This document shows, in pieces, positions 43,607-52,261 of a stretch of DNA of 64,000 bases (position 1 is the first letter of the stretch; every line of letters starts with the position of its first letter). The notes under the pieces were generated by a model. The model was given only the letters and a program-made list of their open reading frames with translations, made no database searches and was not told the DNA's origin. A program made the translations under genes and the position numbers. This DNA comes from Ensifer sp. MPMI2T. GTDB lineage: Bacteria; Pseudomonadota; Alphaproteobacteria; Rhizobiales; Rhizobiaceae. The stretch is from the NCBI RefSeq assembly GCF_004827385.1, contig NZ_SRXN01000016.1, forward strand, positions 1-64,000, written 5' to 3'.

Positions 43607-44209
43607 TCATCGCGCCAACTGCGAGCGGAACTCCGCAGTCGAATTGCTGTGCGGAAAGGGTTGGGAGGGAACCGGCACTCCGAGAAAGGAACAAAGCGGC
43701 TCCCATCCGCTGGAGATCTCGTAGGTGAGAAGGCGCCCCGCAGGCAGCGCTTTTCTTACCGCCGCATTATGCGCTTCGTAAACAGAGATTGCGTGATCGC
43801 GGTCGCCGATGCGCCCGCCGAAAACGGTCTGTCCAACCACCGCCACGCCGAAGGAGGCCGGGTCGTTCGTAGCCGGATCCGACATAGGCCCGATCGTCTG
43901 GATGACGCTCCTGTGCCAGGTTTCGGGGTCGCGAACTGTGAGTATGACCTTCGCATCGGGATAATAGGCGCTGAGTTCGCGCCAGAAATGTGCCGTCGGC
44001 CAGTCGACCGCAGAACGATAGCCCGCATATACCTTGTCCCAGTCTGGCAGCTCCCCGTTGCCGGCCGCGCGCCACAGCGCCTTCTGCTCGGGGCTGCGGC
44101 CGACCTCGCTCATGTGATGACATGGCCCGAACCCGATCTGCTCCAGTGCCAGCTTGAGTGAATGCGTGCCGGTGCGGCCGAAGCCGGCTCCAATGATGTC
44201 CAAAACCAT
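43607..44209 (-). CDS. Sulfotransferase family protein
   Basis: 200 aa. The N-terminus IIGAGFGRTGTHSLKLALEQIG (residues 5-26) is the PAPS 5'-phosphosulfate loop, and VILTVRDPETWHRSV (about 89-103) is a 3'-phosphate-type motif. C-terminus SFLGVPVPSQPFPHSNSTAEF is typical of the family. Cytosolic transfer of sulfate from PAPS to an unknown acceptor. Its start lies 162 bases from the convergent end of the next cyclase. Monocistronic. Confidence 0.87.
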   Translation of the reverse strand: MVLDIIGAGFGRTGTHSLKLALEQIGFGPCHHMSEVGRSPEQKALWRAAGNGELPDWDKVYAGYRSAVDWPTAHFWRELSAYYPDAKVILTVRDPETWHRSVIQTIGPMSDPATNDPASFGVAVVGQTVFGGRIGDRDHAISVYEAHNAAVRKALPAGRLLTYEISSGWEPLCSFLGVPVPSQPFPHSNSTAEFRSQLAR

Positions 44210-44370
44210 GATCGCCCCCTCCCGGCGCGCCTCGATCGGCCGTTTGGGCCCCTAAAGGTTGCCGAGTGTCTACTATACCAATCTTCGGTCGGTCCGCCTA
44301 CGCGTGGGATTCATTTCAGTCTCATGAAGGATCCGCTCGCAACCTGGTGGCAAGTCTCGGAGCGAAGCGT

Positions 44371-46164
44371 TCAAGCCGGCAACCCCGCTCGCCGCAAGCC
44401 CTCGCGCAGCCGTTCCGCGTCCTCGTCCCGCCGCAGGTAAAAGGCGTCCACGAGCCAGGCCACATATTCCCGCGGACCCGCCGCCGGATCGCCATTCCAA
44501 TACTTGCCGACCGCCTCAATGGAGATGCTGGCACATTGCTGCGCCTCCTCGATGCGCCCCAAATGACCGCAGGCTGCCGCGCGCAAAGCCATGAATCGCG
44601 GGTGTCGCCGCGCCGGCGCGTCCGCGATGAGCCGCTTCAGGAGATCGGCTGCTTCCTGGTCCCGCCCGAGCCCAAACAGGATGTGCGAAAAGAAATAATT
44701 GTACCAGCTGGGGTGACATGGGTTGAGCCGGACGGCGATCTCGGCCGCGGGCAAGGCCCGCTCCGGCCTTCCAAGACACGATTGGACCCAAGCCCAGAGG
44801 ATCTGAATTAACGGGTCGTTGGGGTTCATGGACCGCGCAAGATCCATGTGCCGCTCGGCCCGGTCAAAGTCCCGCCACATCAGGCACATGTATCCGAAGG
44901 TGGAGTGCACCCGCGGATCGTTGGGATCCTTCGCCAGCGCTTCTTCGGCCTGGCGCAGCGCCAAGATCCGGTCCTCGTCCTTCTCCCGAGGCACCCCGAC
45001 ACCGCCATCGACCGAACGGTTGAGATAAATCCAGGCCAGGCCCGTATAGGCGCGGGCAAAGCCCGGGTCGATCTGGAGCGCCTCCTCGAATAGCGCCTGC
45101 GCTCTCGCTTGAGCCTCCGGCGTGAATACGTCAGAGAGCCGGTTCCCCTGGAGGAAGAGATCATAGGCGCGGATGTCGTCCGGCTGACGCCGTCGGGCCG
45201 CAACCTCGCTGTCCTGGATGATCCGCTGGGCCACCGTTGCGACGATGCTTTGGGAAATCTCCTCCTGGACGGCGAACACGTCCTCGAGAGCGCGGTCGTA
45301 TCGCTCCACCCAGAAATGACATCCGCTGGCGGCGTCCACCAGCTGCGCCGTGATACGCACGCGGCCGCCAGCCCGACGGACGCTGCCCTCGACGAGGTAC
45401 CGGACCCCGAGCGAGCGGCCGATCTCGCGCACGTCGATGTTTTTCCCGCGGAACGAAAAGGAGGAGTTGCGGGCAATTACCATGAGTTCGCGGAAGCGCG
45501 ACAGTTCCGTGATGATATCTTCGGTGATGCCGTCGCTGAAATAGATCTGTTCGGGGTCGCCGCTCATGTTCTCGAATGGCAGCACCGCCACCGCGGGCTT
45601 GTCGGCCGGAGGGGGCGCTGCTGCGTGATGAGCATGGTCGAGCACCATCCGGTAGGCCCTTACAGGACGGGCGATGTTCTTCAAGCGCTGCTCGCCCGCG
45701 TATTCGAAGTCGCAATCCATCTTGCCCGACAGCTGGTCGTGGGCTGTTCCGGAGATCAGCACGCCGCCTGGCGGGCAGGCCTGCTCCAAGCGGGCCGCCA
45801 CGTTGACGCCGTCGCCCAGGAGGTCATCCGCTTCGACGACCACATCGCCGAGGTTGACGCCAATGCGCAGGACGATCCGGCGCTCGAGCGGGATCTGCGC
45901 CTGCGCCGCCTCCAATTGTCTTTGGATTGCCGCAGCGCAGGTCACCGCATCGACGACAGAGCCGAACTCGGCGATCAGCCCGTCACCCATCAGCTTGACC
46001 AGGCGGCCGTGGTGTCCGGCCAGGAGCGGCTCCACCACCGTCCGCCGCAACTCCTTCAGGCCGGCCAGGGTTCCGGCCTCGTCGGCCTCGACCATGCGCG
46101 AGTAGCCGACCACGTCGGCAGCCATGATGGCTGATATTCGTCGCTCTACTTGGGACGGCGTCAT
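44371..46164 (-). CDS. Class III adenylate cyclase with TolB-like and TPR domains
   Basis: 597 aa. Cyclase domain 7-180: MAADVVGYSRMVEADEAG, VKLMGDGLIAEF, DGVNVAARLEQA all complete. TolB-like segment VAVLPFENMSGDPEQIYFSDGITEDII (about 200-330). TPR-rich region about 345-560 includes FARAYTGLAWIYL and RALPAAEIAVRLNP; ends AGLPA. Predicted cAMP synthase; the sensor is the C-terminal part. It shares its closest look with the cyclase at 41.8 kb. Start at ATG 46164 fits the family N-terminus. Confidence 0.92.
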   Translation of the reverse strand: MTPSQVERRISAIMAADVVGYSRMVEADEAGTLAGLKELRRTVVEPLLAGHHGRLVKLMGDGLIAEFGSVVDAVTCAAAIQRQLEAAQAQIPLERRIVLRIGVNLGDVVVEADDLLGDGVNVAARLEQACPPGGVLISGTAHDQLSGKMDCDFEYAGEQRLKNIARPVRAYRMVLDHAHHAAAPPPADKPAVAVLPFENMSGDPEQIYFSDGITEDIITELSRFRELMVIARNSSFSFRGKNIDVREIGRSLGVRYLVEGSVRRAGGRVRITAQLVDAASGCHFWVERYDRALEDVFAVQEEISQSIVATVAQRIIQDSEVAARRRQPDDIRAYDLFLQGNRLSDVFTPEAQARAQALFEEALQIDPGFARAYTGLAWIYLNRSVDGGVGVPREKDEDRILALRQAEEALAKDPNDPRVHSTFGYMCLMWRDFDRAERHMDLARSMNPNDPLIQILWAWVQSCLGRPERALPAAEIAVRLNPCHPSWYNYFFSHILFGLGRDQEAADLLKRLIADAPARRHPRFMALRAAACGHLGRIEEAQQCASISIEAVGKYWNGDPAAGPREYVAWLVDAFYLRRDEDAERLREGLRRAGLPA

Positions 46165-46316
46165 CCGAGCCCCCGCTGACTACGTATCCCAGCGCATCCA
46201 AGGACTAGAATAGCTCAGCAGCGTATTCGCTGCGACTTCAAAAGGATCACCATGCGATCTGATGGGGGCGCCTCTTGCAGTCGAAAGAAGGCTATCGTTT
46301 CCGCCCCGCGCTTCAG

Positions 46317-47636
46317 CTAAAGCCAGCCCCCGCTAAATCCCGCCCGCCGCAGTCCGGCGACGATCGGCTGGCAGCGGCGCATGATGTTCCAGAGGAGCCC
46401 GGTGCGGTAGTTTTCGATCATCAGCACGACCGGGCCCTGGTCTATGCCGAAGTGGAAAGGGCTTACCCACCAGCCCGGGTCGCTCTCTTCGATCGTGAAG
46501 GTCCGGTTGAAGGATGGCTTGAAGCCGTAGAGGCGGGTCATCCCCAAAGGCATCCTCGCAAAGTTCCAGACGGTCGGAATGACGATCTCCGGAGCGAAGG
46601 GCAGGGACGCGACGACCACCCAGGGCGAGACGGTGCCGTCGTCGGGTCCGAAGGGGGCACCGCGCGCGATATAGTCGAAGAACTCCCTTTCCGCGCCATC
46701 GACATTTCTTCTGATCCAGCCGGGGCCGTCGCTCGCGGTGAAACCCCAGCAGTGCTCGCCATAGCCTGCAAAGTTCAATGGGTTGCGGATGGCATATTCG
46801 CGCTGGACGTAGGTCGCGTGGCGGCTGTTTTGGAAGTAGTCGCTATTGTGGTGGCGCATGAATTCGTCGCGGATGCCGCGGAAGTCGATCCACATGTGCG
46901 AGAGCTGGTGGGTGAAGAGCGGTCCCGAGTAGAGCAGTTCGCGGCCGTAGATGTTTCGCCATTCGTAGCTCTCGGTGTAGGCGGAATAGGCTTCGGGCGG
47001 CAGCGGATGCGTCGGCGATCCCAAGCCGAGGATGTAGAGCAGCAGGCCCTCGTCGTAACCGCGCCAGCGATAGGGGATGAACCCGGTTTCCGGTCGCCAT
47101 CCGTGGGTCAAGGTAAGCCCGTGGTCGCAGGCCCAGTTCCAGTCGGCCCGCTCGTAGAGCGTGTTGGCAAGCCGCCGGATCTCGACCTCGTCGGCGCTGT
47201 CGCCGTCGAAATAGGTGGCCGCGGTCAAGGCGCCGGCGAAGAGGAAGGCCGAGTCGATCGTCGACAACTCGCATTGCCAGACCCGTCGGCCGGTCTCGAT
47301 GTCGAGGAAATGATAGAAGAAGCCCTTGTAGCCGGACGCGTCGGGCTCCAGTCCCTGGGGGCAGGCCAGCAGGAACGCCAGTTTCTTGCGGGCGAGCTTG
47401 GCCGCAAACTTGCGGATCAGGACGCCGCGCTCGACGACCACGGGGATGGTCGCCAGTGCCATGCCGATCGCGGCGATGCTTGCCGGCGCGTCGGGCTCGG
47501 TCTTGTCGCGAACGAGCCCGTTATCCGGGTTGGTGCACTGGAGGTAATAGAGGAGCGACGTGAACTGCAGCCGGCCGAGGTCCTGGTCGGTCGGCATGCG
47601 CTCGAGTTTCGGGGCGATCGAGAGCATCCGTGACAT
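46317..47636 (-). CDS. Glucoamylase-like glycoside hydrolase family protein
   Basis: 439 aa. The family pattern is seen in LLYYLQCTNPDNGLVRDKTEP, IAAIGMALATIPVVVERG, CELSTIDSAFLFAGALTAATYF, RWRGYDEGLLLYILGLGSPTHPLP and GYGEHCWGFTASDGPGW; this is the glycoamylase-like domain often found with beta-1,2-glucan enzymes and glycosyltransferases. No signal peptide. Act on an alpha- or beta-glucan in the cytosol or, if exported otherwise, the periplasm; substrate unknown. It is downstream of the phosphoketolase gene by 19 bases and is probably co-transcribed. Confidence 0.85.
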   Translation of the reverse strand: MSRMLSIAPKLERMPTDQDLGRLQFTSLLYYLQCTNPDNGLVRDKTEPDAPASIAAIGMALATIPVVVERGVLIRKFAAKLARKKLAFLLACPQGLEPDASGYKGFFYHFLDIETGRRVWQCELSTIDSAFLFAGALTAATYFDGDSADEVEIRRLANTLYERADWNWACDHGLTLTHGWRPETGFIPYRWRGYDEGLLLYILGLGSPTHPLPPEAYSAYTESYEWRNIYGRELLYSGPLFTHQLSHMWIDFRGIRDEFMRHHNSDYFQNSRHATYVQREYAIRNPLNFAGYGEHCWGFTASDGPGWIRRNVDGAEREFFDYIARGAPFGPDDGTVSPWVVVASLPFAPEIVIPTVWNFARMPLGMTRLYGFKPSFNRTFTIEESDPGWWVSPFHFGIDQGPVVLMIENYRTGLLWNIMRRCQPIVAGLRRAGFSGGWL

Positions 47637-47655
47637 GGTTGCCGCCTTGCGCCGC

Positions 47656-50097
47656 TCAGACGTTGTCTCCCTCGGTCGATGTCCTCGGGCGGGCTGGCGG
47701 CGTGCTCTTCGCGCCCCACTTCCATCCGCTGATCTGAGGCATGTCGTCGCCGTATTTTTCGATATGCTCGCGATGCTCGATCAGCTTCGCGTGGATCGCC
47801 TGCTTGAAATAGGCCGCACGCGCGCCGAGTTGCGGCAGCCGGTCGATGACGTCCTCGACGAGGTGGAAGCGATCGAGCTCGTTCAGCACCACCATGTCGA
47901 ACGGGGTCGTGGTCGTGCCTTCTTCCTTGTAGCCGCGCACGTGAAGGTTATCGTGGTTCGTCCTGCGATAGGTGAGCCGGTGGATCAGCCACGGATAGCC
48001 ATGGAAGGCGAAGATGATCGGCTTGTCCCTCGTGAACAGACCGTCGAAATCGCGGTCCGACAGGCCGTGTGGATGCTCTTTCTCTGGCTGCAGCTTCATC
48101 AGGTTCACGACGTTGATAACCCGGACCTTCAACTCCGGCAGGTGCTCGCGGAGCAACTGCACCGCCGCCAGCGTTTCGAGCGTCGGAACGTCGCCACAGC
48201 AGGCCATGACGACATCCGGCTCGCTACCTTGATCGCTGCTCGCCCAGTCCCAGATGCTGATGCCCATGGCGCAGTGGCGAACGGCTTCCGACATCGTCAG
48301 CCATTGCGGCGCCGGCTGCTTGCCGGCGACGACGACGTTGACGTAGTCGCGGCTGCGCAGGCAGTGGTCCGTCACGCAGAGCAGCGTGTTGGCATCCGGC
48401 GGCAGGTAGACGCGGATCACGTCCGCCTTCTTGTTGACGACGTGATCGATGAAGCCAGGGTCCTGATGGCTGAAGCCGTTGTGGTCCTGCCGCCAGACAT
48501 GGGAGCTCAGGAAGTAGTTCAGCGAGCCGATGGGTCGGCGCCACGGGATCTCGTTGCACACCTTCAGCCACTTGGCATGCTGGTTGAACATCGAGTCGAC
48601 GATGTGGATGAAGGCTTCGTAGCAGGAGAAGAAGCCGTGCCGGCCGGTGAGCAGGTAGCCTTCCAGCCATCCCTGGCACTGGTGTTCGCTCAGCACTTCC
48701 ATGATACGGCCGTCCGGCGAGAGATGGTCGTCTTCCGGATAGATTTCCGCCATGTAGCAGCGGTTGGTGACCTGCAGCACATCCTGCCAGCGATTCGAGT
48801 TGTTCTCGTCCGGGCTGAACAGCCGGAAGTTCTTGCTCTCCATGTTCGCCTTCATCACGTCGCGCAGGAACATGCCCATGACGCGGGCCGACTCGGCGAC
48901 CGTCGCACCGTGGCCGGAAAACTCGACGGCATAGTCGCGGAAATCCGGCATCTTCAGATCACGCAGGAGCAGCCCGCCATTGGCGTGCGGATTGTCGCTC
49001 ATGCGGCGATTGCCGGCCGGAGCGAGCGCTGCGATCTCGGCCTTGAACCGGCCGTCGTCGTCGAAAAGCTCCTCGGGCCGATAGCTCTTCATCCATTGTT
49101 CGAGGATCTGGATATGCTCCGGCTTGTCCATCTCGCCCATGGGCACCTGGTGCGAGCGCCAGTAGTCCTCGCATTTCTTGCCGTCGATCTCGGCCGGGCA
49201 TGTCCAGCCCTTTGGCGTCCGGAACACGATCATCGGCCATGCCGGACGCTTGAGATTGCCGTTGGTTCGCGCATCGGCCCAGATTTCGCGGATTTCCCCG
49301 ATGGCCGTATCGAGCACGCCGGCCAGTTGCCGGTGGACGTCCGTCGGGTCGCGCCCTTCGACGAAATAGGGCTTGTAACCCATGCCCTCGAAGAATTTCT
49401 GCAACTCCTCACTGGGGATACGGGCGAGGAAGCAGGGGTTGGCAATCTTGTAGCCGTTCAGGTGGAGGATCGGCAGCACGCAGCCATCGCGAGCCGGATT
49501 GAGGAACTTGTTGCCCTGCCAACCCGTCGCAAGCGGCCCGGTTTCGGCTTCCCCGTCGCCGACGACACAGGCGACGATCAGGTCGGGGTTGTCGAATGCC
49601 GCGCCATAGGCGTGGCTGAGCGCATATCCGAGCTCGCCGCCCTCGTGGATGCTGCCGGGCGTCTCGGGCGCGACGTGGCTCGGTATGCCACCGGGGAAGC
49701 TGAACTGCTTGAACAGCCGCTTCATGCCCGCAGTATCCTGGCTGATATTGGGATAGATCTCGCTGTAGGTGCCTTCGAGGTAAGCGTGAGCGACGAGTGA
49801 CGGTCCGCCGTGGCCGGGGCCGATCACGTAGATCATGTTGAGGTCGTCGCGCTTGATGACCCGGTTCAGGTGCACATACAGCATGTTGAGGCCCGGGGAG
49901 GTTCCCCAGTGGCCGAGCAATCGCGGCTTGATGTGCTCGCGTTTCAGCGGCTCTCTGAGCAGCGGATTGTCGAGCAGGTATATCTGGCCAACCGAGAGAT
50001 AATTGGAAGCCCGCCAGTAAGCATCAAGCAGATGCAACTCATCAGGCGAAAGCGGGGTTTCCGTTTGGATTTCGTGTGCGGTCTCAAGCGTAGACAT
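47656..50097 (-). CDS. xfp: Phosphoketolase (xylulose-5-phosphate/fructose-6-phosphate)
   Basis: 813 aa, the full family length. Thiamine diphosphate enzyme: [17 protein letters not shown] (about 74-90), [20 protein letters not shown] (about 180-199), [19 protein letters not shown] and the C-terminal [22 protein letters not shown] with [15 protein letters not shown]. It splits xylulose-5-P or fructose-6-P to acetyl phosphate and an aldose phosphate, in the cytosol. First gene of an operon with a glucoamylase-like gene. GGAGGATTCG stands just upstream of the ATG (reverse strand at 50098-50107). Confidence 0.95.
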   Translation of the reverse strand: MSTLETAHEIQTETPLSPDELHLLDAYWRASNYLSVGQIYLLDNPLLREPLKREHIKPRLLGHWGTSPGLNMLYVHLNRVIKRDDLNMIYVIGPGHGGPSLVAHAYLEGTYSEIYPNISQDTAGMKRLFKQFSFPGGIPSHVAPETPGSIHEGGELGYALSHAYGAAFDNPDLIVACVVGDGEAETGPLATGWQGNKFLNPARDGCVLPILHLNGYKIANPCFLARIPSEELQKFFEGMGYKPYFVEGRDPTDVHRQLAGVLDTAIGEIREIWADARTNGNLKRPAWPMIVFRTPKGWTCPAEIDGKKCEDYWRSHQVPMGEMDKPEHIQILEQWMKSYRPEELFDDDGRFKAEIAALAPAGNRRMSDNPHANGGLLLRDLKMPDFRDYAVEFSGHGATVAESARVMGMFLRDVMKANMESKNFRLFSPDENNSNRWQDVLQVTNRCYMAEIYPEDDHLSPDGRIMEVLSEHQCQGWLEGYLLTGRHGFFSCYEAFIHIVDSMFNQHAKWLKVCNEIPWRRPIGSLNYFLSSHVWRQDHNGFSHQDPGFIDHVVNKKADVIRVYLPPDANTLLCVTDHCLRSRDYVNVVVAGKQPAPQWLTMSEAVRHCAMGISIWDWASSDQGSEPDVVMACCGDVPTLETLAAVQLLREHLPELKVRVINVVNLMKLQPEKEHPHGLSDRDFDGLFTRDKPIIFAFHGYPWLIHRLTYRRTNHDNLHVRGYKEEGTTTTPFDMVVLNELDRFHLVEDVIDRLPQLGARAAYFKQAIHAKLIEHREHIEKYGDDMPQISGWKWGAKSTPPARPRTSTEGDNV

Positions 50098-50207
50098 CGA
50101 ATCCTCCTTATCGAAGCCGGAATGTCACGGGCGACGATTTACGAGATGCGGACGTCGGAACTCACGACGCGTGGCAGCGGCATATCCTCCATATCCGCTG
50201 CGGCCCC

Positions 50208-50270
50208 CTAAAGCGCCGCGCGTCTCATGAGACGCGCAAAGGACGCTGTAGCATTTAAGAAAACATGCAG
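50208..50270 (-). repeat. RIME-like repeat, truncated inverse copy
   Basis: aaagcgccgcgcgtctcatgagacgcgcaaaggacgctgtagc, then aagaaaacatgcag: second stem in inverse orientation plus the end of the first. Confidence 0.7.
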
Positions 50271-50385
50271 TAGCCGTAATGCCTCCAGAATGGGCAGCGC
50301 CAATGTCGCACAAAAAGCGCTCCGGGCACAGGAAAAATCCGAACGGACGCCGGTCCGCGGACCTGGCCATCAAATAAAGCGTATA

Positions 50386-50455
50386 CGATTAAATCGAAAC
50401 CGCTTGACATGGTCCGTTCTCTCGCGTATTTAACTCGCATCCGATTGAAACGGAT
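50386..50455 (+). promoter_or_regulatory. ohr promoter with OhrR operator candidates
   Basis: -35 TTGACA (50404-50409), 17-base spacer, -10 TATTTA (50427-50432). Palindrome cgattaaatcg (50386-50396) lies upstream, and tcgcatccgatt (50435-50446) within atccgattgaaacggat (50439-50455) follows the -10. The same tcgcatccgatt 12-mer and a gcgattaaatcgc palindrome sit in the ohrR promoter. Confidence 0.65.
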
Positions 50456-50487
50456 CCGATGTAACTTTGAACAGAAAGGATTTCCCC

Positions 50488-50883
50488 ATGACCGAGAAGC
50501 TTCTTTTCACTGGCAAGACCCACAACGCCGGCGGCCGCAATGGCGGCACGCGGAGCAGCGACGGCAAGCTCGACCTCAAGCTGTCGCAGCCGCATCCGGC
50601 CGCCGAGCAGCTCTTTGGCGCAGCCTGGTCTGCTTGCTACATCGGCGCGATCGAGCTCGCCGCCTCGCAGCGAAGCGTCAAGCTTCCGGCTGGTCCCGAG
50701 GTCGACGCCGAGATCGACTTGAACCTCAATGACGGCTCCTATTTCCTCCGGGCGCGTCTCAACGTGAGCCTGCCGGGCATCGAGCGCGAGCTTGCTGAGG
50801 AACTGATCGAGGCGGCGCACGGGATCTGCCCGTACTCCAAGGCAACGCGCGGCAACATCGACGTGACCACCAGCCTCGCCTGA
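50488..50883 (+). CDS. ohr: Organic hydroperoxide resistance protein Ohr
   Basis: 131 aa. Ohr family: FTGKTHNAGGRNGGTRSSDGKLDLKLSQP, redox-active Cys50 in FGAAWSACYIGAIELAA and Cys114 in AAHGICPYSKATRGNIDV, the two cysteines of the lipoyl-dependent peroxidase. It reduces organic hydroperoxides in the cytosol. The ATG at 50488 has aaagga upstream. A sigma70-like promoter with palindromes also found upstream of ohrR lies at 50386-50455. No gene follows closely, so it is monocistronic. Confidence 0.95.
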   Translation: MTEKLLFTGKTHNAGGRNGGTRSSDGKLDLKLSQPHPAAEQLFGAAWSACYIGAIELAASQRSVKLPAGPEVDAEIDLNLNDGSYFLRARLNVSLPGIERELAEELIEAAHGICPYSKATRGNIDVTTSLA

Positions 50884-50909
50884 ACGGGTCGGTCGGGTCT
50901 GCCTCTCAA

Positions 50910-50957
50910 GCAATTCCAGAAAAGTACGAAGCGGTTTTGCGTCCGGAATTACGTGAG
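50910..50957. repeat. Rhizobial aattcc/ggaatt palindromic element, inverse copy
   Basis: agcaattccagaaaagtacg at the left and gcgtccggaattacgtga at the right. Same family as 13386-13431 in the opposite orientation. Placed 27 bases after ohr, perhaps serving as its terminator. Confidence 0.55.
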
Positions 50958-51029
50958 TTTTCAAAGCGTAGAGCAGGCGGACCCGACGCCTCACAAAACT
51001 GCCGACATGACGACAGGGAAGAACACGCA

Positions 51030-52061
51030 ATGCCCGACAGCCACGCACCGCAGGCCCATGGCGAGTTTTCGCTTGTGCTCGACCAATCCATCTATCAGCC
51101 TCTGCCGGATGACTGGATCATCGGGATAACCGATGTCGTCGGCTCAACGTCGGCGATCAAGTCGGGGCGCTACGAAGACGTCAACTATGCGGGTGCGTCG
51201 ATCATCGCCGCTCTCGGTAACGCCTGGGGCGCGTTCGATTTCCCCTTCGTGTTTCGCGGCGACGGGGCGGCGTTTGCCTTGCCGCCAGAGGGCCTGATGG
51301 TCGCCACTTCGGCGTTGCGGCAGGTCGCTGCCTTTGCCAAAACCAACCTTGCGCTCAATCTTCGAATTGGCTTGCTGCCTGTCAGCGAAATTCGTGCCGG
51401 TGGGCGCGACGTGCGCGTTGCGCGATACGCGGCCTCCGAAGACGCCACCTACGCTATGTTTTCTGGCGGCGGGCTCAAATGGGCCGAGCAGCAGATCAAG
51501 GCCGGGCGCTATCTGGTCAAGCCGGGACGGTACACGACGAAGCCGGACCTGACCGGCCTCATGTGTGAATGGACCCCGTTTGCGAGCCAGCAGGGCCAGG
51601 TCCTGTCGCTGCTGGTCGAGCCTTACGAACACACGAGCCCCGACGTCTTTGCTGCGCTTGCCCGGCGTGTGCTCGCGGTATTCGACGCCGCACCGCGTCA
51701 GTCCCATCCTGTTCCAGAGCGCATGGGTGTTCGCAAGGATAGGGCGACCTCTGTCGATCCAAAGCGTTGGTCGGAAGTCGCCTCCAACTCGGATTTCCGC
51801 AAGTACGACGACGGCTTGCGCCTGACGCTCGACTGCACGCCTGAACAGATCGATACGGTCGAGGCCATCCTTGTCGCGGCAAGGGCGCGCGGCGAGGTCA
51901 ACTTCGGACTGCATCGCCAGTCCCACGCGCTGATGACCTGCCTCGTGCCTTCGGGCAAGCCGGAGTCGCACCTGCATTTCCTCGACGGCATGGACGGCGG
52001 CTATGCCAAGGCGGCCGAGATGATGGAGGCGAGTGAGCTTGCCGCGGCGGCATCACGTTAG
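51030..52061 (+). CDS. DUF3095 protein, cyclase-like fold candidate
   Basis: 343 aa. DUF3095 blocks: DDWIIGITDVVGSTSAIKSGRYEDVNYAG (about residues 27-55), FVFRGDGAAFALPPEGL (about 70-86), RIGLLPVSEIRAGGRDVRVARY and the C-terminal ESHLHFLDGMDGGYAKAA. The TDVVGST and RGDG pieces resemble the two metal-binding aspartate motifs of class III cyclases, so it may be a distant nucleotide cyclase or a relative with another activity. The function is unknown. An adenylate cyclase gene follows 200 bases downstream. The ATG at 51030 is preferred because it begins the conserved part. Confidence 0.8.
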   Translation: MPDSHAPQAHGEFSLVLDQSIYQPLPDDWIIGITDVVGSTSAIKSGRYEDVNYAGASIIAALGNAWGAFDFPFVFRGDGAAFALPPEGLMVATSALRQVAAFAKTNLALNLRIGLLPVSEIRAGGRDVRVARYAASEDATYAMFSGGGLKWAEQQIKAGRYLVKPGRYTTKPDLTGLMCEWTPFASQQGQVLSLLVEPYEHTSPDVFAALARRVLAVFDAAPRQSHPVPERMGVRKDRATSVDPKRWSEVASNSDFRKYDDGLRLTLDCTPEQIDTVEAILVAARARGEVNFGLHRQSHALMTCLVPSGKPESHLHFLDGMDGGYAKAAEMMEASELAAAASR

Positions 52062-52261
52062 GTGAATCGTCGGCGAGCTAGCCGATTGCGAGGAAATCCG
52101 CTCGGTAGCAAATGCCGCTTGCGTCAACTTCTGGCTCTCACCCAGCGCTAGCGACCAGCGCTTCGCCGAGAAACGCCGCTTCCTCCGGAACATCCCGGCC
52201 CAACACTTTCGTGGATTCTCAGCTCGCGATCCACTACTCTCTCAGGCGGGAGGAAATCGGT

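Noticed and set aside
47560-49800. Plus-strand frame of 746 aa opposite the phosphoketolase gene
   Set aside because: It lacks any family motif; the phosphoketolase on the other strand is fully conserved, so this is an antisense artefact.
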